Shown here piece by piece: positions 8,562-17,100 of a stretch of 64,000 bases of DNA. This DNA is from Andalucia godoyi (Eukaryota > Discoba > Jakobea > Jakobida > Andaluciidae): positions 1 through 64,000 of the forward strand of contig VRVR01000012.1 in NCBI GenBank assembly GCA_009859145.1, in the 5' to 3' direction. Each line of letters begins with the position of its first letter. Position 1 is the stretch's first letter. The notes beneath the pieces are model-generated. The model searched no databases, was not told where the DNA came from, and was given only the letters and a program-made list of their open reading frames with translations. The position numbers and the translations under genes are program-made.

Positions 8562-10505
8562 CTAGGCAGCGTGTGCAGATGGCTGTGCTCCAAACAAGCC
8601 AGAAGCCCTTCCGTGGAGTTCTTCAACTTGGTCAAGCATTTCTTTCGGCGTGGATGACCCAATTGTGGAAGCGAAGAAGTGCCGCAACTCCTCTGCTTCT
8701 TTTACCCATTCAGAATTGTCGACCTTGACCAATTCTTCTTGATCGTGCAAACTCAAATCCAAGCCAGAAACATTGATTCCACGATGACCAGAGGAAACAA
8801 ACGGAGGCACCAAGCCAATGGAAGTTTCTTTTGCGTCAGCTTTGCCATTGCATCTGTCGAATACCCACTGCAAGACTCGGGCATTATCACCAAATCCAGG
8901 CCACAAGAACGAGTTCGATGTTGCATCTCGGCGGAACCAGTTCACATGGAAGATGCGAGGCTGCTTCTTCGTTTCCATTTTCTTACCTACTGATAGCCAA
9001 TGTCCGAAGTAATGACCCATATTGTAGCCCGCAAACGGCAGCATTGCAAAAGGATCGTGACGAAGCACTCCCAGTGCACCTGCTGCTGCCGCGGTTGTCT
9101 CCGAACGCATGGATGCTCCGAGGAAGACCCCGTGCTGCCAAGAGCGCGCCTCAAAAACCAGCGGAACCGTGCGAGAACGTCTGCCTCCAAACAAGATGGC
9201 ATCAATGGGAACGCCGCTCATGGAAGCAAATGCCTTCTGATCCAACACCGGACACTGCTGTGCTTGAACAGTGAAACGTGCGTTGGGATGCGCAAGAGGA
9301 CCTTTTCCGTCATTTGCGGACCGTTTGACTCCTTTCCAGTCAAAGGAGCCATCAGGTGCAGGCGTTGTCATACCTTCCCACCACACATCGCCGTCGGGGG
9401 TCAGTGCGACGTTCGTGAAAAGCGTGTTCTTTTCAATCGTCTTGATGGCATGTGGGTTTGTCTTTTCGGAAGTTCCCGGGGCTACTCCAAAGAAGCCATA
9501 CTCGGGATTCACTGCCCAGAGACGCCCATCGTGAGGATCCACACGCATCCACGCGATATCGTCTCCTACTGTCTCGAACTTCCAGCCAGGTACCTTGGAA
9601 TTCAACATGGCAAGGTTCGTCTTTCCACATGCTGAGGGAAACGCCGCTGCCACATACTTCTTCTCTCCCTGCGGATTCGTAATTCCAACAATCAACATGT
9701 GCTCTGCAAGCCATCCTTCATCTCGAGCAATCGTGGAAGCGATGCGCAGTGCGAGACACTTCTTCCCTAAGAGAGCGTTTCCACCATACCCGGATCCATA
9801 CGACCAAATCTCCCTTGAATCGGGGAAGTGCGCAATGAATTTGATCCCATCTCGATCGCAAGGCCATGAACTGTCCTTTTCGCCGTCCCGAAGCGGCGCA
9901 CCAACGGAGTGCAGGCACGGAACAAAGGGATTCGACGCATGTATGCCAGAAATGTGATTCAGTGCATCCGCGCCCATTCGGGTCATGATCTTCATGGATG
10001 CCGCCACATACGCAGAATCCGTCAACTGAATACCCTGAATGGAAAATGGAGAGCCCACAGGTCCCATCGAGAAGGGAACAATGTACATTGTTCGGTTTCG
10101 CATGGAAGATGCAAACAGATTCTTGAGTTTGGGCCGCAGCTCATCCGGATGGCGCCAATAGTTTGTCGGGCCTGCTTCACGAGGAGTACGAGACGCAATA
10201 AACGTGCGGTCCTCCACACGTGCAACATCCAATGGATCCGATCGCGCAAGATACGAACCAGGTCTCTTGAGCTTGGTCAACGTTCCTTGGGCAACCATCA
10301 TCTCGCACAGTGTCTCAAACTCGGACTGAGTTCCCTCGCAAAGAAACAACTTATTTGCGCCCGTGTTCTCAGCGTGTTCGCGAACAAATGACACCAGTTT
10401 TTCATTGGAAGTCCGTTTCATAAGTCCATCGAGAGTAATCTCGGCAAATGATCTCGTGTGTACGAGGCCAAAAGCGCGGGAAACCCAATTTCTCCTCGAC
10501 AACAT
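8562..10505 (-). CDS. PCK: Phosphoenolpyruvate carboxykinase, GTP-dependent, mitochondrial
   Basis: A 647-residue protein of the GTP-type PEPCK family (EC 4.1.1.32), which converts oxaloacetate and GTP to phosphoenolpyruvate, CO2 and GDP. The GTP-type motifs are present: FPSACGKTNLAM (kinase-1a loop with the reactive Cys) and VGDDIAWM (kinase-2). The substrate loop reads GGRRSRTVPLVFEA. Length matches the family (about 620-640) plus a leader. The first ATG, 10505, gives MLSRRNWVSRAFGLVHTRSF, an Arg/Ser-rich amphipathic start without acidic residues, typical of a mitochondrial presequence. The frame runs 12 codons further upstream without an ATG. GTP-type enzymes are found in animals and some protists and bacteria, whereas fungi and plants mostly use the unrelated ATP type, so this argues against a fungal source. 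Confidence 0.95.
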   Translation of the reverse strand: MLSRRNWVSRAFGLVHTRSFAEITLDGLMKRTSNEKLVSFVREHAENTGANKLFLCEGTQSEFETLCEMMVAQGTLTKLKRPGSYLARSDPLDVARVEDRTFIASRTPREAGPTNYWRHPDELRPKLKNLFASSMRNRTMYIVPFSMGPVGSPFSIQGIQLTDSAYVAASMKIMTRMGADALNHISGIHASNPFVPCLHSVGAPLRDGEKDSSWPCDRDGIKFIAHFPDSREIWSYGSGYGGNALLGKKCLALRIASTIARDEGWLAEHMLIVGITNPQGEKKYVAAAFPSACGKTNLAMLNSKVPGWKFETVGDDIAWMRVDPHDGRLWAVNPEYGFFGVAPGTSEKTNPHAIKTIEKNTLFTNVALTPDGDVWWEGMTTPAPDGSFDWKGVKRSANDGKGPLAHPNARFTVQAQQCPVLDQKAFASMSGVPIDAILFGGRRSRTVPLVFEARSWQHGVFLGASMRSETTAAAAGALGVLRHDPFAMLPFAGYNMGHYFGHWLSVGKKMETKKQPRIFHVNWFRRDATSNSFLWPGFGDNARVLQWVFDRCNGKADAKETSIGLVPPFVSSGHRGINVSGLDLSLHDQEELVKVDNSEWVKEAEELRHFFASTIGSSTPKEMLDQVEELHGRASGLFGAQPSAHAA

Positions 10506-10908
10506 TGTTCCAACAGCCAATGAAATGCTAAAATCTCTCAACTGGTCAAGAAAAGTAGATTATTAAAATTAAATACACATATAATTAAATGAAGAAAGGG
10601 AGGGGAAAAAGTTTAAGAAAAGAAAGGGAAAAAAATAGAGGTGGGAGATTGACTCGGAAAGAAAAACGTGACACAGTTCCAATGCTGTTTTGATCGTTTC
10701 AACTTCCCTGGGTTTTTTCATCACTCTTTTTTTTTAACTCGTGGCGCGAAACGGACAATGATTGAGCAGGTTTGTATTTTTTAGACAAAATTGGGGTGCA
10801 CTCGTAAACGTGCATTTTTTCGTGGCGGTTGTTTCACTTTTTTTTTACAGCCGGCAAAGAACCACCCAAACATCAACAACCTATTAAAAAAAAGAAGGAA
10901 AATACACA
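10506..10908. promoter_or_regulatory. PEPCK promoter region and ELP4 3' end
   Basis: Purine-rich on the plus strand (about 10580-10660, AAGGGAGGGGAAAAAG-type), hence pyrimidine-rich on the PEPCK sense strand. It is followed by T-runs at 10724-10736 and 10840-10848. No gene is seen. The promoter role is inferred from position. Confidence 0.4.
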
Positions 10909-11961
10909 TCACAATACTGCAGTCGCTGGAACATTGTCACGGGATTCTTCTGGAGCTTGCTGCAGCTTCAAGATCGAAACAGAACGTAATCTCATCTTGA
11001 ACCCCATAATTCGATCATCCAGATGGACGGCAGAAAACGAGTTTGTGGTCGGGAGCTTGCGAAACGCAATGATGCCCGAGTACGTGCTGAGCTCAAACGC
11101 AGAAACGTCCATATCTGCTCCGAGGAAGGACTGAAACTCCATTACATAATCCGCATAAGTCGACAGCATGGACGCGACAGCATCCATGGCATCCAGATGT
11201 ACCCAAACGACGCAATTCCGCAGTCTCGCATATGCGCGCAGCTTGCGTGACATTTGCATGACTTCCCGCTCCGACAAACCTGGTTCAAAAGAGTCGATGA
11301 GTACAACTTGAGTGGCGTCCGCGGGAATGTTATCAACGACCAGCTCCCGATCAACAGACACGAATGAAGAGTGGATTTCGTCTGCTGAGATGTGCTTGGA
11401 CGTATCTACAGGCCCGCCTGTTTCGGAAGATGCTGCCATCCCAAGATTGAGCGATTTTGGCGTGTACTTTGCATACTGCCAGGCGATTTTCAAATCCAAA
11501 CTCGACGAAGCCGGTGATGTACCAGAGTCAACGACTGGTTTATCAACGCTTGTGAAGGTCCTTGGATGGCTGCTTCCCGATCGTGCGTACACGCGTCCGC
11601 AGAGATCTGCATATGGATCGGTGCAACATGATATAAAATGCAGCCTTCTTTTTTCAAGAACGGCTTCTGTGAGGAACAAATTGGTAAATACTTGCGAATA
11701 TCTGGAGAATGCATCTCCCACAAGAAGCACCACCGAGCCAAGAGCAACTCCTCCGCCAAACAACTTGTCCAGATCTAACGAGCCGGTAGACAGCAGGTAC
11801 TGTGCCGTGTGTGCAGACGATCGGACTCCCGGAACAGCCTGTTGAGTGGAAGCATTCGCCCCTTTCTTTACAAACGTCGACTTCATTCCTGCACCGTTGA
11901 AAGTTGATTCCCGAGCCACGAATTCTCTCATTCGACGCAATGTTTTCTGGAAGTTTTCCAT
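10909..11961 (-). CDS. ELP4: Elongator complex protein 4 (PAXNEB family)
   Basis: A 350-residue member of the RecA-like Elp4 family. Elp4, Elp5 and Elp6 form the ring of the Elongator complex that modifies tRNA wobble uridines. The N-terminal half reads STGSLDLDKLFGGGVALGS, the family's ATPase-like entry, and KIAWQYAKYTP matches the conserved Elp4 KIAWRY motif. Later segments (VVLIDSFEPGLSEREV and ADYVMEFQSF) fit the RecA core. There is no proper Walker A lysine, as expected for Elongator ATPase-like subunits. The open frame extends far upstream into the divergent SF1 gene, but the first ATG compatible with non-overlapping genes is 11961. It shares a 220-bp divergent promoter with SF1. Confidence 0.85.
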   Translation of the reverse strand: MENFQKTLRRMREFVARESTFNGAGMKSTFVKKGANASTQQAVPGVRSSAHTAQYLLSTGSLDLDKLFGGGVALGSVVLLVGDAFSRYSQVFTNLFLTEAVLEKRRLHFISCCTDPYADLCGRVYARSGSSHPRTFTSVDKPVVDSGTSPASSSLDLKIAWQYAKYTPKSLNLGMAASSETGGPVDTSKHISADEIHSSFVSVDRELVVDNIPADATQVVLIDSFEPGLSEREVMQMSRKLRAYARLRNCVVWVHLDAMDAVASMLSTYADYVMEFQSFLGADMDVSAFELSTYSGIIAFRKLPTTNSFSAVHLDDRIMGFKMRLRSVSILKLQQAPEESRDNVPATAVL

Positions 11962-12181
11962 GCCTTTTTGCCCGCTGCTGCTTGGTTCAGAACCGAGGAT
12001 CCGGGAAGGAAATCTGCTCGACGGCTGTCGACCGCGAAAACAGACTGGACTTTCCACGAACTGCCAAAAGCAACAGCGTGCAAGAGAGAAGTGTGTGTGT
12101 GTGTGTGTGTGTGTGTTTTTGTATGCATATAGTGTAATGCGAGAGCCTCCGTTGATCATTTTGCTTGAAAAGAAGAAATAG
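11962..12181. promoter_or_regulatory. Divergent promoter ELP4 / SF1 with a (GT)n tract
   Basis: A 220-bp interval between head-to-head genes. It contains a pure (GT)n microsatellite at about 12092-12116 followed by TTTTTGTATGCATATAG. The promoter assignment comes from gene orientation. Confidence 0.5.
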
Positions 12182-13048
12182 ATGACGAGGTGGCGAGATT
12201 CATCAGACATATTGCCGTCTGGAGTACTGCTTACGCTTCCGTTTGGAATTCCACAGGACGCTCTCGATGCATACTGTTTGCGTGTTCGCATTGAAGAAGC
12301 CAGCAGACAGTTGACAACTGGTCGAATTGACGATTTTGTGTTTACCCGCAGCCCTTCTCCACCTCCCCAGTACGATGCCCGTGGACGTCGGGTGAACACT
12401 CGAGATGTCGTGGTCAAGGCCGCATTGTCCAATGAACGAGCCCGGCTTGTCGATCTTGCCTCACGAATGTCTCCATTGTACCGACCGCCGGCGGATTTTC
12501 GCGGCGAGCAACGCAGGCTGTCGAGGAAAATCTACATTCCTGTTCAAAAATATCCGAATTACAACTTTGTAGGAATCATCATTGGACCGAGAGGCCACAC
12601 CCAAAAGGAACTCGAGCGGGAGTCGAATTGCCGCATCGCTATTCGCGGTCGCGGGGCGTACAAGGAGGGGAAGATCAGGAAGAACGAGAGAGCAGAAGAA
12701 GAAAACGACGATTTACATGTTTTAATCACCGGAGAGAATCAAGATAGCTTGGACAAGGCTGAATCCATGATTGCAAAGTTGCTCATTCCGCTCGAAGAAA
12801 ATGACAACGTGCACAAGCGGAAGCAGCTGAAGGAACTGGCAGCATTGAATGGCACGCTGCGAGACGAGGAAACGGAGGTTTTTGAACCAGTTCCCAAGCG
12901 TAACAGAATTAAGAAAACTCCATGGGGAACAACGGTGGACTTGGACTCTCCCGGTGCGTCGGTTGTCATCGAGTCGGAAGAAATGCGAAGAGAAGCACTG
13001 CAAGAGGAAGAGGACTTTGAAGCTCTCCATTCACTGCTTCACACATGA
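12182..13048 (+). CDS. SF1: Branchpoint-binding protein / splicing factor 1
   Basis: A 288-residue SF1/BBP protein, which recognises the intron branch site in the early spliceosome. The family signature before the KH domain, ALSNERARLVDLASRMSP followed by YRPPADF, is at about residues 80-105. The KH-QUA2 core follows, with KIYIPVQKYPNYNFVGIIIG (about 115-135) and the GPRGHTQKELE loop. The N-terminal helix pair and a short U2AF-binding-like SPSPPP region precede it. The C-terminal zinc knuckles and proline-rich tail of animal SF1 are absent, so this is a short form. Its presence agrees with the CTAAC-like branch sites seen in the few introns here. Confidence 0.9.
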   Translation: MTRWRDSSDILPSGVLLTLPFGIPQDALDAYCLRVRIEEASRQLTTGRIDDFVFTRSPSPPPQYDARGRRVNTRDVVVKAALSNERARLVDLASRMSPLYRPPADFRGEQRRLSRKIYIPVQKYPNYNFVGIIIGPRGHTQKELERESNCRIAIRGRGAYKEGKIRKNERAEEENDDLHVLITGENQDSLDKAESMIAKLLIPLEENDNVHKRKQLKELAALNGTLRDEETEVFEPVPKRNRIKKTPWGTTVDLDSPGASVVIESEEMRREALQEEEDFEALHSLLHT

Positions 13049-13138
13049 TCCGTGCATCGTTCAGAGTCCTCAACTTTGCCTTGGCTCTTTTGTACTCCCT
13101 CCTTTTCGGATTGGTGTTCTCTTGCACTGCGTCTCTTT

Positions 13139-13819
13139 TCAAGTACGGGGATCGAGAAGACGTTGGGACAGCACATGCAAGAACAGCGGAATTGATGCCG
13201 ACGATTCGAGGACATGCAGGATGTGGGGATCGATCGATTGCACAAACGGTGATTCCAGCATATTCACACGTCCGTCTGCAATTTGAAATAAAAGAATATC
13301 TGCTTCCGTTCTCGCAACGCATGACTGCAAGCGATAGACTCCGTCTTCCGCAAGATCTACCTTCCACCCGAACAACGAAAACACGGCATCTCGAAATTCC
13401 CGTGCCTTCTGTCGAAACATTTCTTTGATACGCACGTTCATCTTCTTAACATCTTCCAGCTCCTTTATAAGCTTGTCATGTGCCTCTTGGGTGAACTCGA
13501 CCGTCGAAAACTTTTGCTTGATTTTGGTCAGTTCGTCCTGAAGAACCTTGTTGGAAGATCTCAATCGATCCACTTCACTGGCTGACAATTCCGCTCTCGA
13601 TTTTGTCTCGGGATTTACACTGAAATGCAGAACTTTGGTTTTAGAAGGGTCATAGTCCTTCCCAGTTGCTTTCATTTCCAGTTGTTTCACCTGGAACCCG
13701 AGCATCTCGACCTCCTTCTCCAGCTGTGGATATCGCTGCACAATCTCCACGACTTGCTGCAGAGACTTATTCGGGAAGCTCTTCCTCCATACATCGGATG
13801 AAGATATATCATCATCCAT
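13139..13819 (-). CDS. MAD1: Short MAD1-like spindle checkpoint protein
   Basis: A 226-residue protein matching only the C-terminal part of Mad1, the kinetochore scaffold that recruits Mad2. A Mad2-interaction motif is visible, KVLHFSVNP (residues about 62-70, the K-hydrophobic-hydrophobic-x-hydrophobic-x-x-x-P pattern). It is followed by coiled coil (about 75-135) and the C-terminal RWD-like domain with REFRDAVFSLFGWKVDLAED and YRLQSCVARTEADILLFQI. The 450 or more residues of N-terminal coiled coil found in animal and fungal Mad1 are missing. The gene starts with a clean ATG at 13819, and no upstream open frame extends it. Either the organism has a minimal Mad1 or a separate upstream exon exists. 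It converges with SF1. Confidence 0.8.
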   Translation of the reverse strand: MDDDISSSDVWRKSFPNKSLQQVVEIVQRYPQLEKEVEMLGFQVKQLEMKATGKDYDPSKTKVLHFSVNPETKSRAELSASEVDRLRSSNKVLQDELTKIKQKFSTVEFTQEAHDKLIKELEDVKKMNVRIKEMFRQKAREFRDAVFSLFGWKVDLAEDGVYRLQSCVARTEADILLFQIADGRVNMLESPFVQSIDPHILHVLESSASIPLFLHVLSQRLLDPRT

Positions 13820-14195
13820 TTCTATTCACGCGGGTTTCCTTCTTGTGATTCACGCAAACCGTATGTTTGCGTACGCAGCGTTTAACACATTTGAACCTCT
13901 TACTGATTTTTTTATTTTTATTTTTGTTTTGTCCGTGCACATTCTAATGCTTGAGGCTGGGTCGATTCAGAATCGGTACAGCAGCTGCAAAAGTGGTGAT
14001 TCCGTGCAAAGCCGCAAGTGTCATTCCAGCCCCGGCGGATTTCGTCAGCTGGAGATGGTTCTGGATACGTTTATTTGAGAAGCTCATTCTTGCATTGTTT
14101 AGTCCAGAGAGTACTCTGGGAAAAGATGACAGACGTCCCCGCGCTTAGGGGCTCAGCCAGCCCCGCCATGGCGGGAGATGACTCGCCCGGTTGAA
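13820..14195. other. Intergenic region with a GC-rich hairpin cluster
   Basis: Lies between the ArgDBCJ stop and the MAD1 start, both on the minus strand. The MAD1-proximal part (13850-13960) is T-rich on the plus strand. The ArgDBCJ-proximal part contains the hairpins described separately at 14104-14175. No gene is seen. Confidence 0.4.
14104..14175 (-). other. Chain of GC-rich hairpins in the arg-gene 3' region
   Basis: Within 72 bp are CCAGAG-AGTA-CTCTGG (14104-14119), CCCC-GCGCTTA-GGGG (14137-14151), GGGGCT-CAGCC-AGCCCC (14148-14164) and the perfect 14-bp palindrome CCCGCCATGGCGGG (14162-14175). Neighbouring hairpins share arms, so they are mutually exclusive. Position is 21-92 nt after the stop codon of the minus-strand arginine gene. 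It could act in 3'-end formation or as an RNA switch, or be a protein site in DNA. Seen directly; function inferred. Confidence 0.5.
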
Positions 14196-17100
14196 TTACG
14201 ATCGATAGTCAGAATTGATGACCACATAGTCCTGCGTCAAATCTCCGCCGTGCACACGGGCGGATCCTTCACCATTGTTGAGAGCAATCGAAATGACGAT
14301 GGCATTATCATGAACTGGGTACTGGGGCTTGTGCGTATCCTTCTTGTAGATCTGGCACTTTTGCAAGTAGTTGCTGACCTTCTTTTCAATTTCCGTTGTC
14401 CACGACACGGAGTTGCCGTTATCAACAATCGTATCGTCTCCAATGCGGACGGTAACACTGCTCCAGTCTGCTTCCTCGACACCTCGACCCATTGCAGCAA
14501 GGATACGTCCGACATTGGGATCGTTGCCCGCCATTGCAGACTTCACCAACGGAGAGTTGACAACATTCTTGCCAATCTTGACAGCCAACTCACGCGACGG
14601 AGCACCGGTCACCAAGACCTCCAGGACATGTTGCACCCCTTCTCCATTCCACACAACCTGTCTTGCAAGGTGTTCGCACACTTTTTGCAACGCATCTTTG
14701 AAGGCATCACGAGGGACCGCCGGTTTCCTGCCCGATGCAATCAGGATCACTGCATCCGAGGTGGATGTGTCTGCGTCGATACTGATGCAGTTGAAGGTTT
14801 CGTCGCACACCTGGCGCAGCATGGAACTCAGGTCCTCTCGGGAAAACGGCGCGTCTGTCATGATGCATCCAAGCATTGTCCCCATGTTTGGCTCAATCAT
14901 TCCGGCGCCTTTCGCTACACCAACGACAGTGGCGCCACCAGGCAATTGCTCAGCCCATGCCTTGGGATACGTGTCTGTTGTCATCATGGCACGAGCCAGC
15001 TCCATCACTGTTGACGAGCCGCGCGTGATGTTGGGAACATGCAAAATCATGTCGTCCGCTGGCAGCCTCCAGCCAATAATCCCCGTCGACAGGGGGATGA
15101 TTTCTGACGGCAGGCAGTTTCCAAGCTCTTTGGCAAAAGCCGTACAGATCGCCTCCGCATCCCTGCCGCCCTCTTCTACACCGACATTGGAAATCTTGTT
15201 GTTGATCCACAGTGCACGAATCTTGGAGCCTTGCCGAAGGCGATCCCGTCCGATTTTCACAGGATGGCCACAGTTGGGATTGCGGGTGTACACAGCAGCC
15301 CATTCGCAAGCATCGTCCATGCGCACGCAAGAAAATTGCAGTACTTTCTTCCTACCATTGCCGAGCTCTCTTGGAAAGAACGGCACATTGGTGGTTGCCA
15401 TGTGAAACCCTGCAGGGAACGAGATGGAGTTCAAAAACTGATTATAGGCTTCGCAAGAAGACGAAGAGTACGGCATCAGCGTACGCGGAACTTCGTCCTG
15501 AAGAACTTGAAGCCGAGACAGGTTCTCGACAGAGCTCACAGGAGTCAACTGCCCGTCTTTTGTCGGAAAAGGATTGAGACCTACCAGCCGACGCACATTC
15601 GCATACGCAGAGTATGCTCCACCGGCCAGCAGGTTATCAATTGTTGACTGCACAAACAGGACCTTCCCGTCATCGGAAATGGAAAGGCCGCTGATGACAA
15701 CAACCGGTGTGTTGGCGACATCAGACGTCGTCACCGTTCGGTTCCAGAATAGCCGCACGGAAGGATGTCCAGAATATTGCGTTTCATATGCTTTCTTAAC
15801 CGAATCCACGTCCCACTTGCCGTTGGCCAGTCTTGCCTGAATGCAGCACACAATTCCTCGATCAAACTGGTCGGTGACCACCGGTACAAAGTTGACAGTC
15901 ACACCAAGCTTGGTCGACATTTCCCATTGCTGTGCGTGATGAAGCGGCTGGTAAGGTATGACAGTGTCATGCAGCTCTGGAAACTTCTTCTGATAGTCCT
16001 TTCCGGCACCAGACCAGCTTGAAATCCCACAAACATGCAAGTCAAAACCTTTCTTTTCCTTCAGCAAAACGCTGGCAGCACAAATCACGGCTGTTGAATA
16101 GCATCCAGGGTTGCTGATCCGATGATTCACAAGCGGTCTCTGATCAAGATAGGGGAACGCATACTCCCAGTTCTTCTGGTGGCGATGGTCAAAGCTGACG
16201 TCGACAATGCGAACGGAATCCGGAATCTCCGGCATAGCAGTCTTCAGAACGTTATTCGGGGAAGCAGAAACGAACACATCAACGGCATAGCCGGAAACAT
16301 CTTTCCAGGACTGGAGAACGTGGATGTCATTCGTGGCGTCATCGGAACTCGCTGCCGATCCAGGGGCTCGGAAACGAACGACGTCAAATTCCGCATCCGC
16401 TTGGAAAAGACCAAGGACTTCAGTTCCAATGAGGCCCCGGGAGCCAATGAGGCCCACAGTGTACTTTGCTTTCGCTTGTATCCATATTCCCGATACGTTT
16501 GTGTCGTGAAAAGACATTGGAAGACTTGAATGGGTGCCGAGAAAGTACCGAGTAGCCAGTGGAAGATGCCGCGACATGTTCCTGATCTGGTCAAGTTTCA
16601 ACTTGCAGCCCTCCGTCAAATCCTCGAATGGAAACGAATCCCACATGTCCAACGGAAGGGACCCCAGCTTGCGATCGCCGAGGAATTCTGTTAACGCCGA
16701 GGTATCACGTGTGTGGGCAACACCATACCCAACACCGACTGCTTTTACTCCAATGGCCAATGCAGAAATGGCCAGATCGGCGTTCGAATTCCACACATGC
16801 GAAGTTCCAGACAGAACGCACAGGAAATGAATGACAGGAATGCTCCCGGATTTCCAGGCAGCAACACAACCATCAGTGTGACAGGCAGAAGGTACCGCGA
16901 CGCAGCCATGAGCTTCGCCAAGAGCTTCTCCAGAAAACTGTGGCTCCTGTAAACCGACAAAGCGGGTGGCAGACTTGGATGCCGCAACAGAATTGCATTT
17001 CTCTACAATGCGGGACTGCTGAGAAATTGCAACCTCGCGAATGACTGGAAGCATCTCGGGAGTGGTAACCCTCTGCCCCAACGAGTAGTGGATAGGAAGA

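Noticed and set aside
14104-14175. C/D box snoRNA
   Set aside because: GATGAC strings occur but no proper RTGATGA and CTGA pair with the expected spacing. Kept as an unassigned structured element only.
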